Below are positions 8,815 to 17,172 of a stretch of DNA of 64,000 nt, piece by piece. Each line of letters begins with the position of its first letter. Within the stretch, counting starts at the first letter, position 1. The DNA is taken from the NCBI RefSeq assembly GCF_902499335.1, contig NZ_CABVQK010000019.1:1-64000 (forward strand), given 5' to 3'. The notes under the pieces are model-generated. The model was not told the origin of the DNA. It ran no database searches and saw nothing but the letters and a program-made list of their open reading frames with translations. A program made the position numbers and the translations under genes. The DNA comes from Burkholderia lata (lineage in GTDB: Bacteria; Pseudomonadota; Gammaproteobacteria; Burkholderiales; Burkholderiaceae).

Positions 8815-9887
8815 TGAAACGTGCCACCCTGCCGGCGCTCGTGCGCGACAGCACGCTTTCGCCCGACTTGCTAGAAAGTCTTCAAATGGAGCCGTGGCGC
8901 TTCGGGTTCCTGTCACTGCTGCGACGCATCGGCTCGAACTCTGCGGTCGACCCGATCGGCACCGCGCGCCGACCGCAGGCCGAGCCGTTCCGGCTCGGAC
9001 AACAACCGAGTCTCGCTTTCGCGCCGCGCGAAATCGCCAGCGTCCAGGAAACGGCGGGACGGCTCAAGGTGCGGCTCTTCGGTCTCGGTATGCTCGGGCC
9101 GAACGGGCCGCTGCCGATCCACGTGACCGAATGGGCGCGTGAACGCGAAGAGGGCCGTCACGACACGACGACGGTCGACTTCTTCGACATCTTCCATCAC
9201 CGGTTCCTGACGCTGTTCTATCGCACGTGGGCATCGGCACAGTCGACAGCCGGCCTCGACCGGAAAGACGACGAGCGGTTTTCGTTCTACATCGCGAGCC
9301 TCACGGGCCACGACACCGCCGAAATCGGGCGGCGCCCCCTGCCCTCGCACGCGCGACTGGCAGCGTCCGCGCATCTCGTACGCGAGTCGCGCAACTCGGA
9401 CGGACTGCGCGCCACACTCGAGCACTACTTCGGCGTGCCGGTCGCGATCGAGGAGAACGTATTCCACTGGATCGCAATCGCCCCGGCCGATCAGGGACGC
9501 ATGGGCCGGCCGGGCCCCGCCGCGACGATGGGACAAGCCGCAATGCTCGGCCGCGTGGCGCCGGACCGTCAGCACCGGTTCCGCATCGTGATCGGCCCCA
9601 TCGATCTCGACGCGTATCTGCGCTTCACGCCGCAGGGCGAGGATCTGCCGCGTCTCGTCGAATGGGTGCGTGCGTTCGTCGGCTACGAACTGGAATGGGA
9701 GCTCGAACTGCGCATCAGGCCCGAAAGCGCGCCGCCGGCTGTCATGGGCGGCCAGCAACGCATGGGATGGTCCGGATGGCTGGGGCGCCCGAGACCCGAC
9801 CGGCCGATTACCGGCATGCGGTTCGAACCAGAACGTTATGTGAGGCATTTCGAACAACGCGCTACTGAATCCGACAATCGACCATGA
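8814..9887 (+). CDS. tssG: TssG, T6SS baseplate protein
   Basis: TssG (VasB/ImpH) completes the baseplate wedge. The 357-residue product begins MKRATLPALVRD and shows EPWRFGFLSLLRRIGS, FRLGQQPSLAFAPREIA, FGLGMLGPNGPLPIHVTEWAR and DFFDIFHHRFL, the usual TssG landmarks. An upstream in-frame extension to 8628 lies inside tssF and is rejected. It overlaps tssF by one base and tssA by four. A short Gly/Met/Pro-rich stretch near residues 225-240 (MGRPGPAATMGQAAML) looks like a lineage-specific insertion. Confidence 0.94.
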   Translation: MKRATLPALVRDSTLSPDLLESLQMEPWRFGFLSLLRRIGSNSAVDPIGTARRPQAEPFRLGQQPSLAFAPREIASVQETAGRLKVRLFGLGMLGPNGPLPIHVTEWAREREEGRHDTTTVDFFDIFHHRFLTLFYRTWASAQSTAGLDRKDDERFSFYIASLTGHDTAEIGRRPLPSHARLAASAHLVRESRNSDGLRATLEHYFGVPVAIEENVFHWIAIAPADQGRMGRPGPAATMGQAAMLGRVAPDRQHRFRIVIGPIDLDAYLRFTPQGEDLPRLVEWVRAFVGYELEWELELRIRPESAPPAVMGGQQRMGWSGWLGRPRPDRPITGMRFEPERYVRHFEQRATESDNRP

Positions 9888-10990
9888 GCAAAAAGCAGTC
9901 ACCCCGACAGTCCGTATCCGGTAAAGGTACCTCGAAGGACACGCCGCATCCCGACTGGCTCGCGCCAGCGAGCGATTCCATGCCCTGCGGCCCGGACCTC
10001 GAATACGACCACGATTTCGTCGTGCTGTTCGCGACCGCGGCGCCCAGACAGGACGTGCAGTACGGCGCATTCGTCGGTGCCCCCGACCCTGTCAACTGGA
10101 GCGAGCTTGAACGCGACTGCCAGCGGCTTATGCTGCGTACGAAGGATATTCGGGTCGCCGTCCTGTATACGCGGTGCCGCACGCGGCTTGCCGGTGCCAC
10201 AGGCCTTGCAGATGGCACAGGGTTGCTGGCCGCCTGGCTCGATGCGTTTGCCGAGCAGGTGCATCCGCAACCCGATGTCGACGGTGGGCACGACGCCGCA
10301 CATGAAATGCGAATGAATGCAATACAGGCGCTCGCCGATCCGGACGGACTGCTCGCCGACGTGCGCGAGATCGTTCTTTCGAAGTCGACGCGCGCTCGAC
10401 TGCAGGTACGCGACGTCGAGCGTGCCTTTGCGCACCCTCGCCCCCCCGATGCCCTCGCGCCCGAGTCCGTTATGCAGCAGTTGCGGGATGTGTGCACGCA
10501 GCAGCCCGATGTGATGGCGGGGTTCGACGATACGATTACGTATCTCGCAACAATCGAAGCATGGTGCGCCGTGCATCTCGAAGGGTGCCTGCCAGACCTG
10601 TCGTCGCTCACGCGGCTCATCGGCAGGTTGAATGCGCCCGCGTCGATAAACGCGGTCGAGCAGTTGGAAGAATCCCGCGATCCCGCGCCGGCCTCCAACC
10701 AATCATCAGGAAGTGATGCGTCGGTGCAGCTCGAACCGGTGAATGACAGAACGGTTAGCGCCACCGAGCGCATAACGACCCAGCCGAGATCCGCACCGGC
10801 AGACCGCCAAGCCGCACTCACTCTGATTCGTACGGCGCGAACGTGGTTCGAGACCCACGAACCCAGCAGCCCGATTCCCGTGTTGCTCAAACGTGCGGAG
10901 CGGTTCGTCGGCAAGCCTTACGCCGAAGTCGTCACGGCGATTCCAGCCGAGCTTCTGGCGCAGTGGGAAGAAACCGACCTTGGCGCATAG
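9884..10990 (+). CDS. tssA: TssA, T6SS assembly cap/baseplate-associated protein
   Basis: TssA proteins contact baseplate and membrane complexes and prime or cap the growing tail. The 368-residue product has the ImpA N-terminal domain (PDLEYDHDFVVLF, RCRTRLAGATGLADG, DAWL-like segment) and a C-terminal helical part ending ALTLIRTARTWFETHEPSSPIP and VLLKRAERFVGKPYAEVV, characteristic of the shorter TssA class. It overlaps tssG by 4 bp and is the last gene of this arm. No hcp, tssJ, tssK, tssL, tssM or vgrG follows it; these must lie beyond the left edge, elsewhere, or be missing. Confidence 0.92.
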   Translation: MSKKQSPRQSVSGKGTSKDTPHPDWLAPASDSMPCGPDLEYDHDFVVLFATAAPRQDVQYGAFVGAPDPVNWSELERDCQRLMLRTKDIRVAVLYTRCRTRLAGATGLADGTGLLAAWLDAFAEQVHPQPDVDGGHDAAHEMRMNAIQALADPDGLLADVREIVLSKSTRARLQVRDVERAFAHPRPPDALAPESVMQQLRDVCTQQPDVMAGFDDTITYLATIEAWCAVHLEGCLPDLSSLTRLIGRLNAPASINAVEQLEESRDPAPASNQSSGSDASVQLEPVNDRTVSATERITTQPRSAPADRQAALTLIRTARTWFETHEPSSPIPVLLKRAERFVGKPYAEVVTAIPAELLAQWEETDLGA

Positions 10991-11093
10991 CAACGGACAG
11001 CCGCTATATGGCACGAGTGGATGACACAGGTGCGCAGACGGCTCTGCAGCAAGGGCCAAGACCCGACGTTCATCACATAGTTGGACAAATGAG

Positions 11094-11711
11094 ATGACGA
11101 AGACAGTAGCAGCACTGCAGAGCGAACTCGATCGCCTCGACGCGCAAATTTGAACCGCTCGTAAACGGGAAGTGGGTGATCCGCTCGATCAGATCGCTGA
11201 ACTCATGGCGCCGTGGTCAATCAGCCTGAATAAGGTGGGCCGGCATTTTCGGCACCGCTTCGGAATGGAGGCGAGCGATGCGTCGCTGCGCCGCACGAAC
11301 GATTCCGAGTTGACAGCGTTTCTCACCCGCGCCATTCGACAGATCCTGTCCGACGATCCCACCCCGCCCTCCTGTTCGAGGTGCACAAGCGACAATACGT
11401 GGCTCGTTTATCGCAGCAGCGACCGTCTTCCTGTTCCCACATTTTGCTGTGACGCTTGCAACCGAACATTCACGCGTCTTCACGACACGTCAATTCAAGA
11501 TCTCCAAAACAAGGAGAAGTTGTTCGAATTCCTACCCTATCTAGCGCATCAACATCCGCTCGATTCGGTCGCCGCCGAAATGTGCGTCACGCGAGCGACG
11601 GTGATGTCCTGGCTACGACGCTTGCGCGCCTTGCTGTGGACGCTCGATCCATCTGGACACTACGTGGCCCGCGTGCGCCTCGGTCAAAGGTCCGCGCTGC
11701 AAAAACGCTAG
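11094..11711 (+). pseudogene. DUF746-type zinc-ribbon protein with an in-frame stop codon
   Basis: A reading frame from ATG 11094 runs through one in-frame TGA (11151-11153) to a stop at 11711. Before the stop it encodes MTKTVAALQSELDRLDAQI; after it, TARKREVGDPLDQIAEL and a body of about 180 residues. The body has a zinc-ribbon pattern (CSRC, then CCDAC about 25 residues later), FTRLHDT, EKLFEFLPYLA and a helix-turn-helix-like VAAEMCVTRATVMSWLRRLR. I recognise this as the DUF746 family of Burkholderia and Ralstonia, distantly transposase-like. One CGA-to-TGA change would explain the stop. The downstream GTG at 11172 lacks a good Shine-Dalgarno, though reinitiation cannot be excluded. Confidence 0.7.
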
Positions 11712-11903
11712 TTTCCGTACTGCACAAGTCAGGCTGACCAACGATTTTCACGTGCATCCCCCTGGACGAATCAGTCCGCCGCAGGAAGAGCAACGATCCA
11801 TTCGATTCCAGGAAATGCAAACTTAAGGCGACGTGGAGATTGTCCCTGATCCACCTGACCAATGAGCGACGCCTCCGGCGGGTGCCGGCCGCCGGATGCC
11901 CGA

Positions 11904-12887
11904 TCAGCGATCGACGCGTTGCTGGAAATGCGCGGGGTAGCGCTCGCCGACGATCCTGATCTGCTGCAGCGCCGTCTCGATCGCGGCGAGATCGTCGTCC
12001 GTCAGCACGACTTCCGCCGCGCCCACGTTCTCGTCGAGCCGGTGCAGCTTCGTCGTGCCCGGAATCGGCACGATCCACGGCTTGCGGGCCAGCAGCCACG
12101 CCAGCGCGATCTGCGCGCGCGTCGCACCCTTGTCCGTCGCGATCCGGCCGAGCAGGTCGACGAGGCCCGCGTTCGCCTTGCGGTTCTCCTCGGAGAAGCG
12201 CGGCACGACATTGCGGAAATCGTTCTCCGCGAACGTCGTATTTGCATCGATCGCGCCGGTCAGGAAACCTTTACCGAGCGGGCTGAACGGCACGAAGCCG
12301 ATCCCGAGTTCCTCGAGCGTCGGCAGGATCCGCGCCTCCGGCTCGCGCCACCACAGCGAATACTCGCTTTGCAGCGCGGCGACCGGCTGCACCGCGTGCG
12401 CACGGCGAATCGTCTGCTCACCGGCTTCCGACAGCCCGAAGTGCGCAACCTTGCCCTCGCGGATCAGGTCCTTGACCGTGCCGGCCACGTCCTCGATCGG
12501 CACATTCGGATCGACGCGATGCTGGTAGAACAGGTCGATGCGATCGACCTTCAGCCGCTTCAGCGCCGCATCGGCCACTTCACGAATATGCGCGGGCCGG
12601 CTGTCGACGCCCTTCATCGCCTGGCCGTCCTCGAAACCGAACTTGGTGGCGATCACGACCTGGTCGCGAAACGGCGCGACCGCCTCGCCGACCAGTTCCT
12701 CGTTGACGAACGGGCCATACGCTTCCGCCGTGTCGAAGAACGTCACGCCACGCTCGAACGCGGCGCGGATCAACGCGATGCCGCTCGCCTTGTCGGTCGC
12801 GGGGCCGTAGCCGTAACTCAATCCCATGCAGCCGAGCCCGATTGCCGAGACTTCGAGGCCACTCTTACCAAGCATGCGTTTTTGCAT
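11904..12887 (-). CDS. Aldo/keto reductase
   Basis: This NAD(P)H-dependent oxidoreductase of the aldo-keto reductase superfamily has 327 residues and the expected TIM-barrel motifs. The catalytic tetrad is present: Asp52 and Tyr57 in FFDTAEAYGP, Lys82 in ATKFGF, and His123 in LFYQHRVD. IVPIPGTTKLHRLDEN near the C-terminus forms the cofactor-binding loop. The natural substrate cannot be told from sequence; relatives reduce small aldehydes or quinones. It is divergent from a LysR regulator 119 bp away, a common pairing in which the regulator controls the reductase. Confidence 0.93.
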   Translation of the reverse strand: MQKRMLGKSGLEVSAIGLGCMGLSYGYGPATDKASGIALIRAAFERGVTFFDTAEAYGPFVNEELVGEAVAPFRDQVVIATKFGFEDGQAMKGVDSRPAHIREVADAALKRLKVDRIDLFYQHRVDPNVPIEDVAGTVKDLIREGKVAHFGLSEAGEQTIRRAHAVQPVAALQSEYSLWWREPEARILPTLEELGIGFVPFSPLGKGFLTGAIDANTTFAENDFRNVVPRFSEENRKANAGLVDLLGRIATDKGATRAQIALAWLLARKPWIVPIPGTTKLHRLDENVGAAEVVLTDDDLAAIETALQQIRIVGERYPAHFQQRVDR

Positions 12888-13006
12888 GACGCTCTCCTGC
12901 TGAAGATGAAAAAGTTCGACTGAATGCCGAGGAGGCCAGTGTAGGTTGATGGATACACCTCAACAATTGGCGTACCATTTCATGCGTTACTGAGGAAAAT
13001 TCACAA

Positions 13007-13924
13007 ATGCTCCGCACCGGCATCGGCGAACTGACGACCTTCATCACGATCGCGGAGCAGCGCAGCTTCAGCGGCGCGGCCCGCATCCTGGGCGTGTCGC
13101 CGTCGGCGCTGAGCCATGCGGTGCGCCACCTCGAAGCACGGCTCGGCGTGCGGCTCTTCAACCGCACCACGCGCTCCGTCGCGCTGACGGAGGCCGGCGA
13201 GCAGTTGCTGCTGCGCGTGCGGCCCGCGGTGGCCGATCTCGAGGACGCGTTGAACGACGCAGCCACCGCCCGCAACCGTCCGTCCGGCCAGATCCGGATC
13301 AGCGCATCGGAAGCGGCTGCGCGCCCGCTGATCCGGCATGTGCTGCCCGCGTTCGTTACCCGCTATTCGGACATCCACGTCGAGTTCGTCACCGATTCGC
13401 GATTGATCGACATCGTCGAGCACGGCTTCGACGCCGGTATCCGCGTTCACGAAGACGTGCCGCGCGACATGATCGCGGTGAAGTTCGGCGACACGATCCG
13501 CTTTATCGCGGTGGCGTCGCCCGACTACCTGTCGCGGCACGCGCCGCCGGAGCGGCCGCAGGACCTCACGCATCACCGGTGCATCCGCTACCGGTTCGAA
13601 AGCGGCGCCCTCTATCGATGGGATCTGATCCGCAAGGGCAAGCGCGTCAGCGTGGATGTCGACGGGCCGATGACGCTCGGCAACCAGGGGCTGATGATCG
13701 ATGCCGCGCTGGCCGGCATCGGCATCGCGTGGGTCACGGAATCGCGCGTGACCGATCATCTTGCCGCCGGGCGGCTCGTGCGCGTATTGCCGGAATGGAG
13801 CCAGGATTTCGGCGCGCTGTGTCTCTACTACCCGGCGAACCGGCATCCGCCGGCGGCACTGCGGCTGTTCGTCGAGGCCGTGCGCGAGTGGGTGGCGGCC
13901 GGGCGCGAAGCGGCGCCGGCTTGA
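13007..13924 (+). CDS. LysR-family transcriptional regulator
   Basis: The 305-residue product has the N-terminal winged HTH (FITIAEQRSFSGAARILGVSPSALSHAVRHLEARLGVRLFNRTTRSV) split here as FITIAEQRSF and AARILGVSPSALS, then the periplasmic-binding-like effector domain with SGQIRISASEAA and HRCIRYRF. It faces the aldo-keto reductase gene across a 119 bp spacer, so it probably regulates that gene and itself. The effector is unknown. Length and domain order are normal for the CrgA/AaeR-type branch. Confidence 0.93.
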   Translation: MLRTGIGELTTFITIAEQRSFSGAARILGVSPSALSHAVRHLEARLGVRLFNRTTRSVALTEAGEQLLLRVRPAVADLEDALNDAATARNRPSGQIRISASEAAARPLIRHVLPAFVTRYSDIHVEFVTDSRLIDIVEHGFDAGIRVHEDVPRDMIAVKFGDTIRFIAVASPDYLSRHAPPERPQDLTHHRCIRYRFESGALYRWDLIRKGKRVSVDVDGPMTLGNQGLMIDAALAGIGIAWVTESRVTDHLAAGRLVRVLPEWSQDFGALCLYYPANRHPPAALRLFVEAVREWVAAGREAAPA

Positions 13925-14003
13925 GCGCACGCGCAAGCACATACGCACATCATCGCGGCTGATGCCGAGCAGCGCGGCAAACGGGTCCCGCCTGCGCTCC
14001 AGC

Positions 14004-14462
14004 TCAGCGCGTGGCGCGCATCAGGATGTTCGCGAACGGCAAGCCTTCGTCGTCCTCGTCGCGCCGCGAAATTTCCTCGAAGCCGAGCCGCGCATAGAAC
14101 GCGTGGGCACCGCGATTGTCGGCGTACACCTCGAGATCGAGCGCGCCCTTGAGCGCGAGCGCATGTTCGACCAGCGCGCGGCCGATCCCGTGGCCGTGCA
14201 TCGCCGGCGCGACAAACAATCCGCCGATCGACGCGTCGAGCAGGCCAATGAACCCGACCGGTTCGCCGGCCCGGCACGCGACCCAGGTTTCCGCCTTGGG
14301 TAGATAAACCTCTTCGATCAGCGTGCGCTGCTCGCGCAGCCGCGCGTCGCCGAGAAACGGATGCGCGAGCAGCGATGCGTCGAACCAGATGGCCGACAGC
14401 GTGTGCAGGTCGGATGCCTCGTAGGCGCGAATCTCGATTGCCATGTTTTTCTGTTGTTCCAT
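14004..14462 (-). CDS. GNAT-family N-acetyltransferase
   Basis: The 152-residue product carries the acetyl-CoA-binding motif A of the Gcn5-related family: GGLFVAPAMHGHGIGRALVEHAL, with the V-x-P-x-x-x-G-x-G-I-G-x-A core, followed by LEVYADNRGAHAFYARLGFEE (motif B), split here as LEVYADN and AFYARLGF. Substrate unknown. Two starts are possible: 14462 (MEQQKN) and 14444 (MAIEIRAYEASDL); the second matches where the fold begins, but neither has a strong Shine-Dalgarno. It lies 87 bp downstream of poxB on the same strand and could share its transcript. Confidence 0.88.
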   Translation of the reverse strand: MEQQKNMAIEIRAYEASDLHTLSAIWFDASLLAHPFLGDARLREQRTLIEEVYLPKAETWVACRAGEPVGFIGLLDASIGGLFVAPAMHGHGIGRALVEHALALKGALDLEVYADNRGAHAFYARLGFEEISRRDEDDEGLPFANILMRATR

Positions 14463-14549
14463 TCGTCTTGCGACGACGAACGCACCCCGGCGCGTTCGTC
14501 GATGCGGTATGCCGCGCGCGCTGCTCGAAGCATTGCGCGCAGCACTGTA

Positions 14550-16271
14550 TTACCGCAGGTTGGTTCTCGCCAGCTCGACGATCTCGTCGCCGCGCCCGCT
14601 GAGGATCGCGCGCAGCATGAACAGGCTGAAGCCCTTCGCATGCGCGAGTTCGATCTTCGGCGGCATCGCGAGTTCGTACTTCGACGTGACGACATCGACG
14701 ACCGCCGGCCCGTCATGCGCGAACGCCATGCGCAATGCTTCCTCGACGTTCTCCGAATGTTCGACGCGTACGCTGAAGATGCCCGCGCCCTTCGCGATCG
14801 CCGCGAAATCGGTCGGGCTCAGGTCGACGTTCGTGTCGAGATAGCCGGCCGCCTTCAGCTCCATCGACACGAAGCCGAGCAGGCTGTTGTTGTACACGAC
14901 GATCTTGATCGGCAGCTTGAGCTGGCGTGCGGTCAGCAGGTCGCCGAGCAACATCGACAGGCCGCCATCGCCTGACAACGACACCACCTGCCGCCCCGGA
15001 TGCGCCCCCTGCGCGCCGAGTGCCTGCGGCATCGCGTTCGCCATCGAGCCGTGATTGAACGAGCCGTGCAGCTGCCGCTTGCCGTTCATCGTCAGGTAAC
15101 GCGCGGCCCACAGCGTCGGCGTGCCGACGTCGGCCGTGAAGATCGCGTCTTCCGCCGCGACTTCGTCGACGATCTTCGTCAGGTATTGCGGGTGAATCGC
15201 GCGACCCGGCGGCTCGGCCACCGCGAGATCGTCGAGCCCCTTGCGCGCGACCGCGTAATGCTTCAACGCGTTTTCGAGGAAACGCCGCTGCGTCTTGCGC
15301 GTGAGGCGCGGCAGCAGCGCCGCGATCGTCTCCTTCACGGTGCCGACGAGGCCGAGCACGAGTGGCGCGCGATGGCCGAGCTGCGAGCCCTTCCAGTCGA
15401 TCTGCGCGACCTTCGCGTTCGACGGATAGAACGGCCGGTACGGGAAATCCGTGCCGAGCATCAGCAGCGTGTCGCACGATTCCATCGCGTGATAGCCCGA
15501 GCTGAAACCGATCAGCCCCGTCATCCCGACGTCGAACGGGTTGTCCCATTCGACGAACTGCTTGCCGCGCAGCGCATGCACGACCGGCGCGCCGAGCGTA
15601 TCGGCCAGCGCGACCACTTCATCGTGCGCGCCCTGCGTGCCGCTGCCGCACAGCAGCGTGACCGCGTCGGATGCGTTGAGCAGTGCCGCGAGCCGGTCGA
15701 GATCGGCGTCGGCCGGCAGGATCGACGGCGGCGCCGATTCGCTCCACGCCGGTGCCTCTTGCGGGCCGTCGCCGAGCGCGATGTCGCCCGGCAGCACGAT
15801 CACCGCGACGCCGCGCTCGTCGATCGCGGTGCGCATCGCGCGCGCGAGCACACGTGGGAACTGTGATGCGTTCGTCACGAGCTCCGCGAAGTGGCTGCAT
15901 TCGCGGAACAGCTCCTGCGGATGGGTTTCCTGGAAGTAGCCGAGGCCGATCTCGGTCGACGGAATGTGCGCGGCGATCGCGAGCACCGGCTGGTGATTGC
16001 GGTGGCAGTCGTAGAGCCCGTTGATCAGATGCAGGTTGCCGGGGCCGCAACTGCCCGCGCATACCGCGAGCCGCCCGGTCGACGCGACATCCGCGCCGGC
16101 CGCGAACGCGGCACTTTCCTCGTGCCGCGTATGCATCCAGCGGATCGAGCCGATCTGGCTCAGGCTGAACGACAGGCCGTTCAGGCTGTCGCCCGTCACG
16201 CCCCAGATGCGCTCGACGCCCGCTGCCGCCAGCGTCTTCGCCAGATATTCCGCCATCGTCTGTTTAGCCAT
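14550..16271 (-). CDS. poxB: Pyruvate dehydrogenase (quinone), PoxB
   Basis: PoxB is a peripheral membrane, thiamine-diphosphate flavoenzyme that oxidises pyruvate to acetate and CO2 and passes electrons to ubiquinone. The 573-residue product has the family length. RHEESAAFAAGA near residue 50 holds the cofactor-activating Glu, GDGGLSMLLGDL to VVYNNS forms the thiamine-diphosphate motif near 440-470, and the C-terminus (PPKIELAHAKGFSLFMLRA, then ILSGRGDEIVELA) closely parallels the membrane-binding tail of the E. coli enzyme. The start at 16271 (MAKQTMAEYLAK) is preferred over a long upstream open frame. An Lrp-type regulator gene lies 209 bp upstream on the same strand. Confidence 0.92.
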   Translation of the reverse strand: MAKQTMAEYLAKTLAAAGVERIWGVTGDSLNGLSFSLSQIGSIRWMHTRHEESAAFAAGADVASTGRLAVCAGSCGPGNLHLINGLYDCHRNHQPVLAIAAHIPSTEIGLGYFQETHPQELFRECSHFAELVTNASQFPRVLARAMRTAIDERGVAVIVLPGDIALGDGPQEAPAWSESAPPSILPADADLDRLAALLNASDAVTLLCGSGTQGAHDEVVALADTLGAPVVHALRGKQFVEWDNPFDVGMTGLIGFSSGYHAMESCDTLLMLGTDFPYRPFYPSNAKVAQIDWKGSQLGHRAPLVLGLVGTVKETIAALLPRLTRKTQRRFLENALKHYAVARKGLDDLAVAEPPGRAIHPQYLTKIVDEVAAEDAIFTADVGTPTLWAARYLTMNGKRQLHGSFNHGSMANAMPQALGAQGAHPGRQVVSLSGDGGLSMLLGDLLTARQLKLPIKIVVYNNSLLGFVSMELKAAGYLDTNVDLSPTDFAAIAKGAGIFSVRVEHSENVEEALRMAFAHDGPAVVDVVTSKYELAMPPKIELAHAKGFSLFMLRAILSGRGDEIVELARTNLR

Positions 16272-16480
16272 GCTGTCCTCGCTCGTTGATGGGTCGTCAC
16301 ACGAATGAATCGGCTTCGGTGCCGCCTTCGCCACCGAACGGACGAGCATACGCGATCGTTCCGCGCGGCGTCGTGAAGGTGCAATGCGCTTGCACGCGTT
16401 TCGGTCGGTCCCTTTCGGCGGTGTCGGGCGAATGTCGCCGTTTCGTCGGCCAGCCGGCGGGATCGCTTGCGAAGGCGCGT

Positions 16481-17008
16481 TCAACTCCAGTCGGAAGCCG
16501 ACTCGTCCGGATCGACCAGCGTCAGCCCCGCTGCCGGCAACGGCAGCGCGGTCTTGTAGCGCACCTGCTTCAGCGCGAAGCTCGACCGGATGTTCGACAC
16601 GCCGGGAATCGTCGTCAGGCGCTCGATGATGAAACGCTCGAGCGTGCGCATGTCGGGCATCACGACGCGCAGCAGGTAGTCGGCGTCGCCCGACATCAGG
16701 TAGCACTCCATCACCTCCGGCCGCTGCGAGATCGCTTCCTCGAAGCGCTGCAGTGCGTCCTCGACCTGCTTCTCGAGGCTGACCTGGATGAACACGTTGA
16801 TCCGCAGCCCGAGCGGCTCCGGGTCGAGCAGCGTGACCTGCTGCCGGAACAGCCCGAGCTTCTCGAGCGCGCGCACGCGGTTGAAGCAGGGCGTGGCCGA
16901 CAGGTTCACCGCCCGCGCGAGTTCCGCGTTCGTGATCCGCGCGTTCTGCTGAAGCTGGTTCAGGATGCCGATGTCGATGCGGTCGAGCCGCCGCGGGTTT
17001 GCGCTCAT
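16481..17008 (-). CDS. Lrp/AsnC-family regulator next to the E1 gene
   Basis: This 175-residue Lrp-family regulator has an N-terminal HTH (LDRIDIGILNQLQQNARITN and AELARAVNLSATPCFNRVRAL) and a C-terminal ligand-sensing RAM domain (VMECYLMSGDADYLLRV, IPGVSNIRSSFALK). It is divergent from the AceE/MdeB-like gene, an arrangement like mdeR-mdeB of Pseudomonas putida, where the Lrp-type protein activates sulfur amino acid catabolism. That parallel is from memory. A perfect 10-bp inverted repeat lies just upstream of its start (17014-17049) and is a likely autoregulatory site. Confidence 0.92.
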   Translation of the reverse strand: MSANPRRLDRIDIGILNQLQQNARITNAELARAVNLSATPCFNRVRALEKLGLFRQQVTLLDPEPLGLRINVFIQVSLEKQVEDALQRFEEAISQRPEVMECYLMSGDADYLLRVVMPDMRTLERFIIERLTTIPGVSNIRSSFALKQVRYKTALPLPAAGLTLVDPDESASDWS

Positions 17009-17013
17009 GGTCG

Positions 17014-17049
17014 AAATATTCCGGAAGAGTGGCCGTAATCGGAATATTT
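17014..17049. promoter_or_regulatory. Perfect inverted repeat between lrp-type gene and E1 gene, probable Lrp operator
   Basis: AAATATTCCG at 17014-17023 and CGGAATATTT at 17040-17049 are exact reverse complements separated by 16 bp. They lie in the 164 bp divergent spacer, 5 bp upstream of the regulator's start codon. A third partial copy (CCGGAATT) follows at about 17061. Spaced A/T-rich dyads are typical of Lrp-family binding, so an operator for the adjacent regulator is likely. Confidence 0.6.
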
Positions 17050-17172
17050 ACACTATCCACACCGGAATTCCCAATGAAATCAGACGCATATTTTGCGGAT
17101 CGGCGGGTAGCATGATTCGACCGATTGCCACTGATTGCGCGCCGCTCCGAACCGGTGCGCGGGAGACCTGCG

